DNA of 64,000 nucleotides, from NCBI RefSeq assembly GCF_036689865.1, contig NZ_JBAHUQ010000012.1:93907-157906 (forward strand), in the 5' to 3' direction. The notes under the pieces are model-generated. The model did not search any database. It was not told the origin of the DNA and worked only from the letters and a program-made list of their open reading frames with translations. The stretch is from Magnetococcus sp. PR-3. Lineage in GTDB: Bacteria > Pseudomonadota > Magnetococcia > Magnetococcales > Magnetococcaceae. The translations under genes and the position numbers were made by a program. Each line of letters opens with the position of its first letter. The stretch's first letter is position 1. Shown one piece after another: positions 46,821 through 55,549 of the stretch.

Positions 46821-47176
46821 GGTATTCTAACGTGATTCGCCTTCTACCTGATTACGACCCTGCGTGGCAACTAAAATGGCATGCTGCTCAGGATCAGTAC
46901 CAAAAGCTGTTAGAGACCGATCGCCCCCTAACACCCGATGAGCGGGATGATCTGTTGCACGCCATGCAAGCTATGGAAACCTGTGCCAACCGTCGTTTTC
47001 GTACCACCGCTGAGTACAGAGATTTTCACTTTTTAAAAATTCAAGAACAGTTAAATGAGCACGGAGTTGTCTTTGAATTACCAGAACTTTCTGATGATGC
47101 CACATTAGATGAGATTGAACATTGGATTGATCGTGCTCACCGAGCCATTGAGACAACCATGACCGAAAATTTTTAA
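46817..47176 (+). CDS. Hypothetical protein co-translated with hemerythrin
   Basis: A 119-residue acidic, helical soluble protein beginning MRYSNVIRLLPDYDPAWQLK. No family recognised and no membrane segment or Cys motif. The ATGA overlap with the hemerythrin gene shows coupling, so it may act with it. Last gene of the NADAR-CitE-hemerythrin operon. Confidence 0.7.
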   Translation: MRYSNVIRLLPDYDPAWQLKWHAAQDQYQKLLETDRPLTPDERDDLLHAMQAMETCANRRFRTTAEYRDFHFLKIQEQLNEHGVVFELPELSDDATLDEIEHWIDRAHRAIETTMTENF

Positions 47177-47447
47177 CCCTTTCGCCTGACCATCCCCACC
47201 CCAAGAGTCATCGTAGATGACAGCTCCTCTCTATTTTCTCCCCTGTTTTCCTTTTTATCCCTAATTAACACCGAAGAAAACAACCTCAGCCACCTTTCTA
47301 GGCACCGATTTTAACGAAGCCGTGTTAGAATATCGCGTTCTGGACCCCAAGTTTACCAGCGACACAGATGTTGGCGGCCCAATGGGCGAGACGATACCGT
47401 GTGACTGGCATAGATTAAGATTGCAAGTTTGGGTGCTCAGCTGATGG

Positions 47448-48908
47448 ATGATCCCATGGAAAACGTCAGCTTCTGCCCCCTGGAGCCCGAAACCTGTGGA
47501 AAAAACGCTTAATGCTGTTACGCAACTGATTCTGGATTTTCTACAGGAAAACCAAAACAGTACCGATCGTATTGTCGACTACCTCCCACCAGAAAAACTG
47601 GCTGAGGTATTTGACTTGAGCATCCACCCCCATGGATTGCCCGATCATGAAGCACTCATCCCTGTGCTACAGGAGTACCTTAAGCACAGCGTCAAGACAG
47701 GCCACCCACAGTTTTGTAATCAGCTGTTTGCCGGTTTTAATTTCCCAGCCTTTCTTGGGGAAGTTTTTACAGCGCTGACCAACACCTCCATGTACACTTA
47801 TGAAGTCGCTCCACTGGCGACACTGATGGAGCGCTACCTTATTGAAAAGATGGGTAGCTTGGCTGGTTTTTCTAATCCGGATGGTATTTTTTCTTCCGGC
47901 GGTAGCAATTCAAACTTAATTGCCATGCTTTGTGCACGCCAAAAGATGTTCCCTGACATTAAACGTACGGGGAGCAGCGTTCTGCCTCCACTGGTTTGTC
48001 TGGTTTCGGACCAAGCGCACTACTCTTTTCAACGCGGCGCTATGGTCTTGGGTTTGGGCTTAGATCAATTGATTAAAGTACCCAGCGATGATCAGGGTCG
48101 GATGAAACCGGATGCTTTGGAAGCTGCGATCCTTGAAGCCAAAGCAGCAGGCAAAGCCCCTTTTATGGTTGCCGCAACATCGGGAACAACGGTATTGGGC
48201 GCCTTTGATCCTTTAGATGCCATCCACGATATCGCCCGTGAACATGGTCTTTGGTTTCATGTCGATGGTGCTTTTGGTGCCTCTGTGTTATTGAGCGGGA
48301 AGCATCGGCACCATATTTCAGGGGTTGAGCGGGCAGACTCCCTGACGTGGGATGCGCATAAAATGATGAACATCCCACTCATAAGCTCAGTCATTTTAGT
48401 TCAGGAACAAGGGTTAATTCGTCAAGCTTGTGGTTCTGAAGGTGGACGATATCTATTCCATGAGCAGGATTATGATGTTGACCAATTTGAACTGGGTCGC
48501 AAATCTTTAGCATGCGGGCGTCGTGTGGATGCCATGAAGCTTTGGTTGGCATGGCGTTTTTTTGGCGATGAAGGTTATGCTGCGCGTATAGAGAACCTAT
48601 TTTCGCTGACCCGTTATGCCTGTCAGTTGGTGGAGGCCCACCCAAAACTGCAGTTGATGGTCGCCCCTGAATCTGTGACGTTATGCTTCCGATATCAGCC
48701 TGAAAAGGCCGAGGATATTGATCGATTCACCGTACGGTTACGGGATCGTTTGGTTCGCAGTGGTGACTCTTTGGTAAACTATTCCGTCTTAAAAACGGGT
48801 GTTGTGATCCGTATGGTTTTTGTAAATGGTGAGATGCAGAGAAGTGATTTTGACCATTTTCTGGATCGACTACTGATGCATGGCAAGGCATTGGAAGAAG
48901 AGATTTAA
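47448..48908 (+). CDS. PLP-dependent group II amino-acid decarboxylase
   Basis: A 486-residue pyridoxal-phosphate enzyme of the glutamate/aspartate/aromatic decarboxylase family. Marks: GHPQFCNQLFAGFN, the FSSGGSNSNLIAM phosphate-binding loop, ATSGTTVLGAFDP, HVDGAFGAS (the Asp that contacts the PLP nitrogen) and the PLP lysine Lys305 in WDAHKMMN. By likeness it may be a glutamate or aspartate decarboxylase (PanP- or GAD-like); the exact substrate cannot be set by eye. Stands alone, 270 bp after the previous gene. Confidence 0.88.
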   Translation: MIPWKTSASAPWSPKPVEKTLNAVTQLILDFLQENQNSTDRIVDYLPPEKLAEVFDLSIHPHGLPDHEALIPVLQEYLKHSVKTGHPQFCNQLFAGFNFPAFLGEVFTALTNTSMYTYEVAPLATLMERYLIEKMGSLAGFSNPDGIFSSGGSNSNLIAMLCARQKMFPDIKRTGSSVLPPLVCLVSDQAHYSFQRGAMVLGLGLDQLIKVPSDDQGRMKPDALEAAILEAKAAGKAPFMVAATSGTTVLGAFDPLDAIHDIAREHGLWFHVDGAFGASVLLSGKHRHHISGVERADSLTWDAHKMMNIPLISSVILVQEQGLIRQACGSEGGRYLFHEQDYDVDQFELGRKSLACGRRVDAMKLWLAWRFFGDEGYAARIENLFSLTRYACQLVEAHPKLQLMVAPESVTLCFRYQPEKAEDIDRFTVRLRDRLVRSGDSLVNYSVLKTGVVIRMVFVNGEMQRSDFDHFLDRLLMHGKALEEEI

Positions 48909-49010
48909 GCCTTTTTGCCCCTCCCCCCCTTCCTTTTATCGTTTGAATGGTGGAAAAGGTTTGAGAGCGTCTGAGAGAGAAGCTCCCTGCCTTCCCCAGG
49001 ATTCTTCTTT

Positions 49011-49141
49011 TCATTTTTTTAGCCCCGCAGACCCGCCTCTTCTGCACCCTCAGACCCCCCTTACCTTACAATTCGCTAAAGACACGGGCATGCAAGGCGC
49101 ATGGTCACGATGCTGAGCGACTGCAAAGTGGGCGGTTGGCA
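49011..49141. repeat. Direct repeat, copy 1 of 2 (about 131 bp)
   Basis: Begins with a T-run and AGCCCCGCAGACCCG and runs through TTCGCTAAAGACACGGG and AAGGCGCATGGTCACGATGC to GGGCGGTTGGCAC. About 90 percent identical to copy 2, which starts 48 bp after this copy ends. Short frames inside it are similar in both copies but look non-coding. Lies in the 860-bp gene-free stretch 48909-49768. Confidence 0.85.
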
Positions 49142-49189
49142 CGATTGAAACCGTCAAGATCCCTGAGCACTTCCCGAGCATTTGGCCTT

Positions 49190-49321
49190 TCATCTTTTTA
49201 GCCCCGCAGACCCGTCTCTTCTGCACCCTCAGAACCCCCTTACCTGACAATTCGCTAAAGACACGGGTATGCAAGGCGCATGGTCACGATGCTGAGCGCC
49301 AGCGAAGCGGGTGGTTGGTAC
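49190..49321. repeat. Direct repeat, copy 2 of 2 (about 131 bp)
   Basis: Same landmarks and order as copy 1, ending GGGTGGTTGGTAC. The differences are single-base substitutions, densest near the 3' end. The following 290 bp to the phaC terminator hold no gene I can support. Confidence 0.85.
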
Positions 49322-49610
49322 CGCCAAATTCATCCGCGCGACGAGATATTCTGTTTTGGGACAACAGTGTATTGGAGATCCCCGGTTCCCCAGGTTTTGG
49401 CCTTGGCCTTGGCCTTCTAACGCTAAGGAAAAAACGATCGCGTGCAACCGACTCATAATCCTTAGGTTCACCAAGTCAGAAAAAGAACAACCCAACACAC
49501 ATAAAGTAACTTCAAAGCATTGATGTATAGCGACGTTCAAAAGCCAAGACAGGCACCAACAGCCAGGACCAAGCCGCCCTTACCAAGTGCTGCATGCGTT
49601 ATAGACACAA

Positions 49611-49648
49611 GAAAGCCCCCTGAATCAAATTAGATCCAGGGGGCTTTC
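49611..49648 (-). terminator. Terminator downstream of phaC
   Basis: A twelve-pair stem (GAAAGCCCCCTG / CAGGGGGCTTTC) with a fourteen-base loop, about 120 bases past the phaC stop on the minus strand. The T-run is short (TTTCTTG). Confidence 0.7.
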
Positions 49649-49768
49649 AAAAGTGTCTGAAGGGGAATTCAGACATGATGGAAACAACCTACTCCAGTGA
49701 CATCACCTGGGGGGACAGGCATGTGCACGTATTGAAGCAGGCTGCCTCCATACACTTTAAAGCAACGC

Positions 49769-50830
49769 TTAGCGTGCTTTCAGCCAATCAGCGATGGCTG
49801 GTGGTACTTCACGTTGGGCACGGCCCGAAACGTAGATACCGATATGACCACCTTTGAAAGGTACTTCCGTGTAATCTTCTGAACCCACCAAGCCCTTGAG
49901 AACCTTAGAAGCCGCAGGGGGTACCAAGTGGTCAAAAGAAGCGTAGATGTTCAGTACTGGCATGGTGATATTTTCCAGCTTAACGGTTTTGTTACCGATT
50001 CTAGCTGTACCGTTCACCAGACCATTCTCTTGATAGAACTCTTTGATGAACTGACGGAAAGCTTCACCCGCTTGGTCAGGACTATCAAAGATCCACTTCT
50101 CCATACGCATGAAGTTACAGAGCTTGGTTTTGTCATTCATAATCTCAACAAGATCCAGATACTTCTGGCCTGTCAGAGAGAATGGCTTCATGGAGAGGAA
50201 GGTGAAGTTCAGCAGCTCTCCAGGAACATTGCCCATGGTATCAACAAGCAGATCTACATCCAGATTACGCGCCCACAATGACAACATGTTGTCAGGGGTT
50301 TGGAAGTCTACTGGTGTCACCATAGTGACCAGGTTCTTCACTTTGTCAGGATGCAGTGCCGCAAAGCAGAGGCTAAATGCGCCACCCTGGCAGATACCCA
50401 GCAGGTTAATGGCATCCAGATCATGCTCACGGCAGATGTGGTTGACCGAACGCTTGATGTAACCGTCGATATAATCTTCCAGACCCAAGTAGCGGTCGGA
50501 GGAGTCGGGGTAACCCCAGTCGATCAGATAAACATCCATTCCCTCTTCCAGCAAGCCGCGGATGGTCGAGCGGTCTTCCTGCAGGTCGGTCATGTAAGGA
50601 CGGTTAACCAATGCATAGACAATCAACATGGGTACCGCATGGGGCTTCTTTACCTTAGGGGTAAAGCGATACAGCACCATTTTATCTTCAGCGTAGACGA
50701 TCTCTTTATCACTGGCACCGACTTCAATGGCACCAAGCTCAGCGAGGTTCTTATACCCTTCGGCCAGATTCTTATTAAAATCGGCCAGTTCCTGGGCAAC
50801 AGATTGGGGGGTAAGATTGATAGGAAACAT
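49769..50830 (-). CDS. phaC: Class III poly(3-hydroxyalkanoate) synthase subunit PhaC
   Basis: A 353-residue alpha/beta-hydrolase-type synthase that polymerises 3-hydroxybutyryl-CoA on the granule surface together with PhaE. The lipase-like box GICQGG holds the catalytic Cys147. The catalytic His lies in GGHIGIYVSG and the Asp in YASFDHLVPP. The length (about 355) marks class III; class I enzymes are near 600. It starts three bases after the phaE stop. Confidence 0.96.
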   Translation of the reverse strand: MFPINLTPQSVAQELADFNKNLAEGYKNLAELGAIEVGASDKEIVYAEDKMVLYRFTPKVKKPHAVPMLIVYALVNRPYMTDLQEDRSTIRGLLEEGMDVYLIDWGYPDSSDRYLGLEDYIDGYIKRSVNHICREHDLDAINLLGICQGGAFSLCFAALHPDKVKNLVTMVTPVDFQTPDNMLSLWARNLDVDLLVDTMGNVPGELLNFTFLSMKPFSLTGQKYLDLVEIMNDKTKLCNFMRMEKWIFDSPDQAGEAFRQFIKEFYQENGLVNGTARIGNKTVKLENITMPVLNIYASFDHLVPPAASKVLKGLVGSEDYTEVPFKGGHIGIYVSGRAQREVPPAIADWLKAR

Positions 50831-50833
50831 GAC

Positions 50834-52054
50834 TTACGACTCTCCCTGTTGGTTGCTGGCACGCTTAGTGGCCGGCTTTTTAGCGGCTGTCTTGGCAGCC
50901 GTGGTTTTAGCAGCAGTAGTACGGGCAGCAGGCTTTTTAGCCGGAGCAGCTTTAGCCGTAGTCCCGCCATTGAGTGAGTCCAACTCATTGCGTAGCGCAG
51001 CGAACTCTGCACGCAGCTCATCAACAGCAGATACTTGCTCTTTCAAACGGCTGTTCTCTTTTTGCAGATCAGCAATTTGGTCGGCCAAATCGTAGCTTTT
51101 ACGCTTGAGCTGCTGCACACCCTTGTGGGCACGCTCCATCTCTTGACGATCAGGCAGGTTCATGGCCTTGAACATCTCGCCAGAGAGCTGTTGCTGGTGA
51201 TGCTTCAACTTCATCATGGTGTTGATCAAGTTGGCATTAACAACCGCGTGCTCATCGCTGGCAGTGATATCGCCATAAGCCTCTTCAGCACAGTGTACCC
51301 ACAGGTCATACAGACCTTTAAGGCTATCAACATTAAGCTTCTCAGGCTCGTCCATCATGATGTTGCGGAGCTCATCAAGGGACTTGGTGCCGACCGTCGA
51401 CATCAAGGAGAGATAGTTGTGCAGAGCCTGTTGGAAATCCAACCAATAAAGCACACCCTCTTGATGCTGCTCTTGAGACTCACGGGTATAGCCCAGTGCG
51501 GGAACCGAGAGAAACTTTTCCATCTGGGTACGAACAGCTTCTTGATGGCTGTTGACTTCGTCGCCTTTCAGGCCGGTCAACCAGTCACCAGGGGTTGCAC
51601 CCATGGAGGAGAAAACCCGACGGAACGTATCCATGGGCATGCCCCAGAAAGCCGTCAGAGATTCGTGCTCGCCCATCAGGGACTTAGGATCAAACATCTT
51701 TTTCAGATTGTTAATCGCTTCATCTACCTGCTTGTTCCAGTCGCTCAGAGCATCGCCGGTGGAGTTGGTAGAGAAGGCTTTCATGATCTGCTCAGAGAAC
51801 TTCATGAACGCGTCAGACTGACCACCCAAAGCACTGGTAACCCAAGGCATTTGGGACATGCTCTCGCCACCACCCATAGACATCCAGGGTTTCATGCTCT
51901 CTTGCCAGAAACTCATGGGGTTGGGGGCACCTTGTTGTGGTGCGCCTTGGGCCATCATGTCCCAGGCAGTTTTGGACCAGGTGTCCCAAGATTGCTTTTG
52001 CATCTCGTTCCAGCCACTCATCCAACTGTTGAAAGCTTGCGCGTTATCCGACAT
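50834..52054 (-). CDS. phaE: Class III PHA synthase subunit PhaE with Lys/Ala-rich tail
   Basis: About 406 residues from ATG 52054 (GGAG upstream). Upstream in-frame codons add an implausible 43 residues. The N-terminal part has the W- and M-rich PhaE pattern (FNSWMSGWNEMQKQSWDTW). The middle holds the PhaE domain (about 130-330), followed by a coiled coil (about 335-375) with SYDLADQIADLQKENSRLKE. The last 40 residues are Lys/Ala/Pro repeats (AKKPAARTTAAKT, TAAKKPATK) like histone H1 or PhaF/PhaI phasin tails, which bind DNA. PhaE activates PhaC. The tail suggests that granules may be tethered to the nucleoid; inferred. Confidence 0.92.
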   Translation of the reverse strand: MSDNAQAFNSWMSGWNEMQKQSWDTWSKTAWDMMAQGAPQQGAPNPMSFWQESMKPWMSMGGGESMSQMPWVTSALGGQSDAFMKFSEQIMKAFSTNSTGDALSDWNKQVDEAINNLKKMFDPKSLMGEHESLTAFWGMPMDTFRRVFSSMGATPGDWLTGLKGDEVNSHQEAVRTQMEKFLSVPALGYTRESQEQHQEGVLYWLDFQQALHNYLSLMSTVGTKSLDELRNIMMDEPEKLNVDSLKGLYDLWVHCAEEAYGDITASDEHAVVNANLINTMMKLKHHQQQLSGEMFKAMNLPDRQEMERAHKGVQQLKRKSYDLADQIADLQKENSRLKEQVSAVDELRAEFAALRNELDSLNGGTTAKAAPAKKPAARTTAAKTTAAKTAAKKPATKRASNQQGES

Positions 52055-52093
52055 GACTCTCTCCGTCTTTAATCTATTTTGATGTGGGGGGGT

Positions 52094-52124
52094 CCGGTGG
52101 CCTACAAACCCCGTAGGCCACCGG
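52094..52124 (-). other. Intercistronic hairpin between phasin gene and phaE
   Basis: A perfect twelve-base stem (CCGGTGGCCTAC / GTAGGCCACCGG) with a seven-base loop and no T-run. Placed 40 bases before the phaE start, it may stabilise or process the transcript and set different levels of phasin and synthase. Confidence 0.6.
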
Positions 52125-52238
52125 TTAACATGCCCCACCTCAGAGGGGATTTTATAATCCCGTTGAGGACCTACCCCTCTCATCTACCCAAGGTGTAAGG
52201 TTGATCACCTTAACCAGGTAGGCTTACCTAAGGGGTGA

Positions 52239-52592
52239 TTACTCACCAGCTTTGGCAGAGTTCACTACGGCTTCCAGGTTTTGCTCAACCAGGGTAGCAA
52301 CTTCGCCACGGGTTTCGTTCATCAGCTCAACGGTTGCGTTGGCGTGCTTAACCATCTCTTCGCCGAAGGACTTGGCCAGCTCGGCTTGGCGGTTCATAAC
52401 TTCACGGGCATCCTTAACTTCACCCAGCAGTTTCACTTGGGAAACGCTGTTGTTGATGTAAAGGTTGGCCAGGGTGATTTGCTGTTGAGCCAGCTTCTGG
52501 AAAGCACTCTCGTTGATCTTTTGGAAGCTGTTCATGTTATCCAGCAAAGATTTAGTCGCATCGTTCCACTGTTGAGCAAACTTGTTATCCAT
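52239..52592 (-). CDS. phaP: Phasin (PHA granule coat protein)
   Basis: A 117-residue all-helical amphipathic protein of the phasin family (MNSFQKINESAFQKLAQQQI; AREVMNRQAELAKSFGEEMV). Phasins coat PHB granules and set their number and size. A good Shine-Dalgarno (AAGGAG) precedes the start. Three TTGC-N3-GCAR sites lie just upstream, which suggests direct PhaR control as in other phasin genes. Confidence 0.92.
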   Translation of the reverse strand: MDNKFAQQWNDATKSLLDNMNSFQKINESAFQKLAQQQITLANLYINNSVSQVKLLGEVKDAREVMNRQAELAKSFGEEMVKHANATVELMNETRGEVATLVEQNLEAVVNSAKAGE

Positions 52593-52627
52593 TTTACGTC
52601 TCCTTGAGATATGGGATGCAACGCGTT

Positions 52628-52699
52628 TTGCGTTGCAACATGTTGCGATGCAGAATACGCAGATTTCGGGGTGTCGTCAAGCGTTTTTTTGCATTGCAA
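52628..52699 (-). promoter_or_regulatory. Three TTGC-N3-GCA(A/G) inverted sites upstream of the phasin gene
   Basis: TTGCGTTGCAA (52628-52638), TTGCGATGCAG (52643-52653) and TTGCATTGCAA (52689-52699), spaced 15 and 46 bases centre to centre. PhaR regulators bind TGC-rich inverted repeats at phasin promoters, so these are likely PhaR operators. phaR itself is the next gene upstream. Confidence 0.7.
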
Positions 52700-52797
52700 A
52701 ATAAGAAGCGCGTTTTTGGGGATGCCACCAACAGGAATAGAGGAAACTAAAACACCAAAGACTTTGTTTTTAAAGCAAAGCCTAAAAGATAACGGTC

Positions 52798-53271
52798 TTA
52801 GCCATCATCTTTCTTTTTGCCACCTGACAAGGTGGATTGCCACTGATTCCAGAACTGCATGTTCTGTTCAGTTGCCTTATTAAACATTTCCATAAAGCCA
52901 AAAGGATCTTGCTGAGATTGGGGTTTACCATCTCCCATTTGATCCATAAAATTCTTTTGATTATCCAGATAGAAGGTAATGCTTTGCTTGAGAAAATCCC
53001 CCGTGAAGGACTGCATAGCCCCACCATAGAGACGGATAATCATCGTCAGAAAATCGGTACTAAAGACCGGATCACCCTTCTCTTCTTCATCTGCAATAAC
53101 CTGCAGTAGGATGGTACGGGTGACATCTGAGCCACTTTTGGAGTCGATGACTTTAAAGACCACCCCTTCCACCACCAATTTTTGAATGCCCTCTAACGTC
53201 ACAAACTCAGAAGTCTCTGTATCATACAGGCGACGGTTGGGGTATTTCTTGATGATGCGGGGTTGATCCAT
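52798..53271 (-). CDS. phaR: PHA synthesis regulator PhaR
   Basis: About 157 residues with the N-terminal PHB/PHA accumulation regulator DNA-binding domain (IIKKYPNRRLYDTETSEFVT) and the PHB_acc domain (TDFLTMIIRLYGGAMQSFTG). It binds both DNA and PHB granules and represses phasin genes until polymer appears. The ATG at 53271 has AGGTGA at a good distance; a GTG two codons upstream is possible. Confidence 0.95.
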   Translation of the reverse strand: MDQPRIIKKYPNRRLYDTETSEFVTLEGIQKLVVEGVVFKVIDSKSGSDVTRTILLQVIADEEEKGDPVFSTDFLTMIIRLYGGAMQSFTGDFLKQSITFYLDNQKNFMDQMGDGKPQSQQDPFGFMEMFNKATEQNMQFWNQWQSTLSGGKKKDDG

Positions 53272-53430
53272 GGTCACTCACCTAAAAAAAATATAGATAT
53301 TCGCATGTCACAACCTCATAAAGGATTGTGACCTTGATCCCCATTGTGTGCCAGCGCCCTATAAAAATTCAACCGCTTTATGGTGGAGAGGGATGCTGTG
53401 GCACCTGAAAATGGGGTCTAAAAACAAACA

Positions 53431-53467
53431 AGAAGATCCCACCACCCATAAAGGCAGCGGGATCTTC
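53431..53467 (-). terminator. Terminator downstream of phaB
   Basis: On the minus strand a nine-pair stem (GAAGATCCC / GGGATCTTC) with an eighteen-base loop, followed by TTGTTTG, about 45 bases past the phaB stop. Confidence 0.7.
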
Positions 53468-53512
53468 CATGATCCTTGTGGATAACAGCCAAGCTGTCAT
53501 CCTCATCCATAT

Positions 53513-54256
53513 TTAGTGGGTGTACATACCACCATTAATGGAGAAGTCAGCACCGGTCATGAAACCAGACTCTTCAGCAGCCAGGAACTCAACCAAGCGT
53601 GCGATCTCTTCAGGCTTACCCAAACGGCCAACAGGGATCGTAGCGATGATCTTGTCACGGATCTCTTCATCAATCGCCATCACCATATCGGTACCAATGT
53701 AGCCAGGAGAAACCGTATTTACGGTAATGCCTTTACGGGCAACTTCCTGAGCCAGAGACATGGTAATACCATGCATACCCGCTTTAGCAGCAGCGTAGTT
53801 GACCTGACCAAACTGGCCTTTTTGACCGTTGACGGAAGAGATGTTTACGATACGACCATACTGACGCTCGAGCATACCGTTTAGAACGGCTTTGGTCATG
53901 TTCCAAGCACCTGTCAGGTTCACATCAATCACGGCTTGCCACTGATCAGGCGTCATTTTCTTCATGACGCCATCTTTGGTAATACCAGCATTATTAACCA
54001 GCACATCGATGGGACCCAGGCGGCTTTCAACTTCTTCAATGCCCTTAACGCAGGAGTCATAGCTCTTAACGTCAACTTCAACCATCACAACGTCAACATG
54101 CTCAAGCTCACGCTCTTTTTTCCACTTTTGGACGCGCTCGCACTCCATCAGTGTACAGGTGGAAGCCACTTTGTAGCCTTGGGCATTCAGGGTACGGACA
54201 ATCTCGGTACCAATACCACCAGCACCACCGGAAATCATAGCAACGCGATCACTCAT
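53513..54256 (-). CDS. phaB: Acetoacetyl-CoA reductase
   Basis: About 247 residues from ATG 54256, which has AAGGAG at a workable distance. An ATG six codons upstream overlaps that site. Short-chain dehydrogenase that reduces acetoacetyl-CoA to (R)-3-hydroxybutyryl-CoA with NADPH for PHB synthesis. The cofactor loop ISGGAGGIG, NNAG, catalytic Ser (NISSVNG) and YxxxK (NYAAAK) are present, along with the VSPGYIGTDMV segment typical of PhaB. Separated from phaA by a terminator-like hairpin. Confidence 0.95.
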   Translation of the reverse strand: MSDRVAMISGGAGGIGTEIVRTLNAQGYKVASTCTLMECERVQKWKKERELEHVDVVMVEVDVKSYDSCVKGIEEVESRLGPIDVLVNNAGITKDGVMKKMTPDQWQAVIDVNLTGAWNMTKAVLNGMLERQYGRIVNISSVNGQKGQFGQVNYAAAKAGMHGITMSLAQEVARKGITVNTVSPGYIGTDMVMAIDEEIRDKIIATIPVGRLGKPEEIARLVEFLAAEESGFMTGADFSINGGMYTH

Positions 54257-54298
54257 GAGAAACAGCTCCTTCAACTTCTACAGATTCAGTATGTTCGT

Positions 54299-54334
54299 TT
54301 AAAAAGCGGGCGGTGTTTAGGGTAAACACCGCCC
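54299..54334 (-). terminator. Terminator or attenuator between phaA and phaB
   Basis: A twelve-base-pair stem (GGGCGGTGTTTA / TAAACACCGCCC) with a three-base loop, then GCTTTTT on the minus strand, 34 bases after the phaA stop and before the phaB ribosome-binding site. It would lower phaB relative to phaA unless phaB has its own promoter. Confidence 0.85.
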
Positions 54335-54367
54335 TGCCCTGTTTGACTCATAGGTCAGTATGACCCA

Positions 54368-55549
54368 TTAAACTTTTTCAACGGCCAGTGCGACACCCAT
54401 GCCACCACCAATGCAGAGTGTGGCCAAACCTTTGTTGGCATCACGACGCTTCATCTCATGCAGCAAGGTAACCAGTACACGGGCACCGGAAGCACCGATG
54501 GGGTGACCTAAAGCGATGGCACCACCGTTAACGTTAACCTTGCTCAGGTCAAAGCCCAGGTCCTTGTTGACAGACATGGCTTGAGCGGCAAAGGCTTCAT
54601 TGGCTTCAACCAAGTCCAGATCAGAGATCTGCCAGCCTGCTTTTTCCAGACACTTGGTCACCGCAGGGATAGGACCGGTACCCATGATTTTGGGGTCAAC
54701 ACCAGCGCTGGCATAAGAAACCACTTTAGCCATAGGGGTCAGACCAAGCTCTTTGGCCTTGCTGGCAGACATCACCAAAATGGCAGCTGCACCATCGTTG
54801 ATACCTGAAGCATTACCTGCCGTCACAGTACCTTCTTTTTTGAAGGCTGCACGCAGCTTGCCCAGGGACTCTGCAGTGGTGCCATGACGGGGGAACTCGT
54901 CGGCATCAAAAACGATTGGATCTTTTTTACGCTGAGGAATAGAGACAGGAATGATCTCATCGGCAAAGCGGTTCTCTTTTTGTGCGGCTTCTGCTTTTTG
55001 CTGGGAAGCGGCAGAGAAGGCATCTTGCTCATCACGGGTGAAACCGTACTTTTCAGCGATATTCTCAGCGGTGCAGCCCATGTGATAGTCGTTAAAAGCG
55101 TCCCACAGACCATCTTTGATCATGGTATCAACGGCTTTCCAGTCACCCATGGTTTGACCACCACGAGAGTTAGGCAGGACGTGAGCAGAAGCGCTCATGT
55201 TCTCTTGACCGCCTGCGATCACCACATCCGCGTCACCACATTTAATGGCCTGAGCAGCCAAGGCAACAGACTTAAGGCCGGAACCACATACTTTATTGAT
55301 GGTCATAGCTGGGGTCTCAACAGAGAGGCCAGCGGCTAAAGAAGCCTGACGTGCTGGGTTTTGGCCCACACCGGCGGTCAATACCTGACCCAAGATAACT
55401 TCATCAACCTGTTCAGCTGCGACACCAGCTTTTTCCAACACACCTTTAATAACAGTACTGCCCAACACACTGGCCTCTTGACCACTGAGGGTGCCCAGGA
55501 ATTTACCGATGGCCGTGCGACCGGCTGCTACGATGACCACATCTTCCAT
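54368..55549 (-). CDS. phaA: Acetyl-CoA acetyltransferase (beta-ketothiolase)
   Basis: A 393-residue thiolase that condenses two acetyl-CoA to acetoacetyl-CoA, the first step of PHB synthesis. The nucleophile Cys88 is in [10 protein letters not shown], the active-site His in [10 protein letters not shown] and the second Cys in LCIGGGMG. Full length. First gene of this minus-strand group. A TTGTGCAACGCAA element about 100 bp upstream resembles the PhaR-like sites at the phasin gene. Confidence 0.97.
   Translation of the reverse strand: MEDVVIVAAGRTAIGKFLGTLSGQEASVLGSTVIKGVLEKAGVAAEQVDEVILGQVLTAGVGQNPARQASLAAGLSVETPAMTINKVCGSGLKSVALAAQAIKCGDADVVIAGGQENMSASAHVLPNSRGGQTMGDWKAVDTMIKDGLWDAFNDYHMGCTAENIAEKYGFTRDEQDAFSAASQQKAEAAQKENRFADEIIPVSIPQRKKDPIVFDADEFPRHGTTAESLGKLRAAFKKEGTVTAGNASGINDGAAAILVMSASKAKELGLTPMAKVVSYASAGVDPKIMGTGPIPAVTKCLEKAGWQISDLDLVEANEAFAAQAMSVNKDLGFDLSKVNVNGGAIALGHPIGASGARVLVTLLHEMKRRDANKGLATLCIGGGMGVALAVEKV

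Noticed and set aside
47443..47511. Leader peptide overlapping the start of the decarboxylase
   Set aside because: A 22-codon frame (MDDPMENVSFCPLEPETCGK) exists but has no attenuator structure or biased residues to support a leader role.
49011..49321. CRISPR array or IS ends
   Set aside because: Only two copies of 131 bp with one 48-bp spacer, no inverted ends, no transposase and no cas genes.
48727..49540. Minus-strand frames running through the direct repeats
   Set aside because: The similar peptides (e.g. KRRVCGAKKMK) arise because the DNA is duplicated; starts and composition do not look coding.
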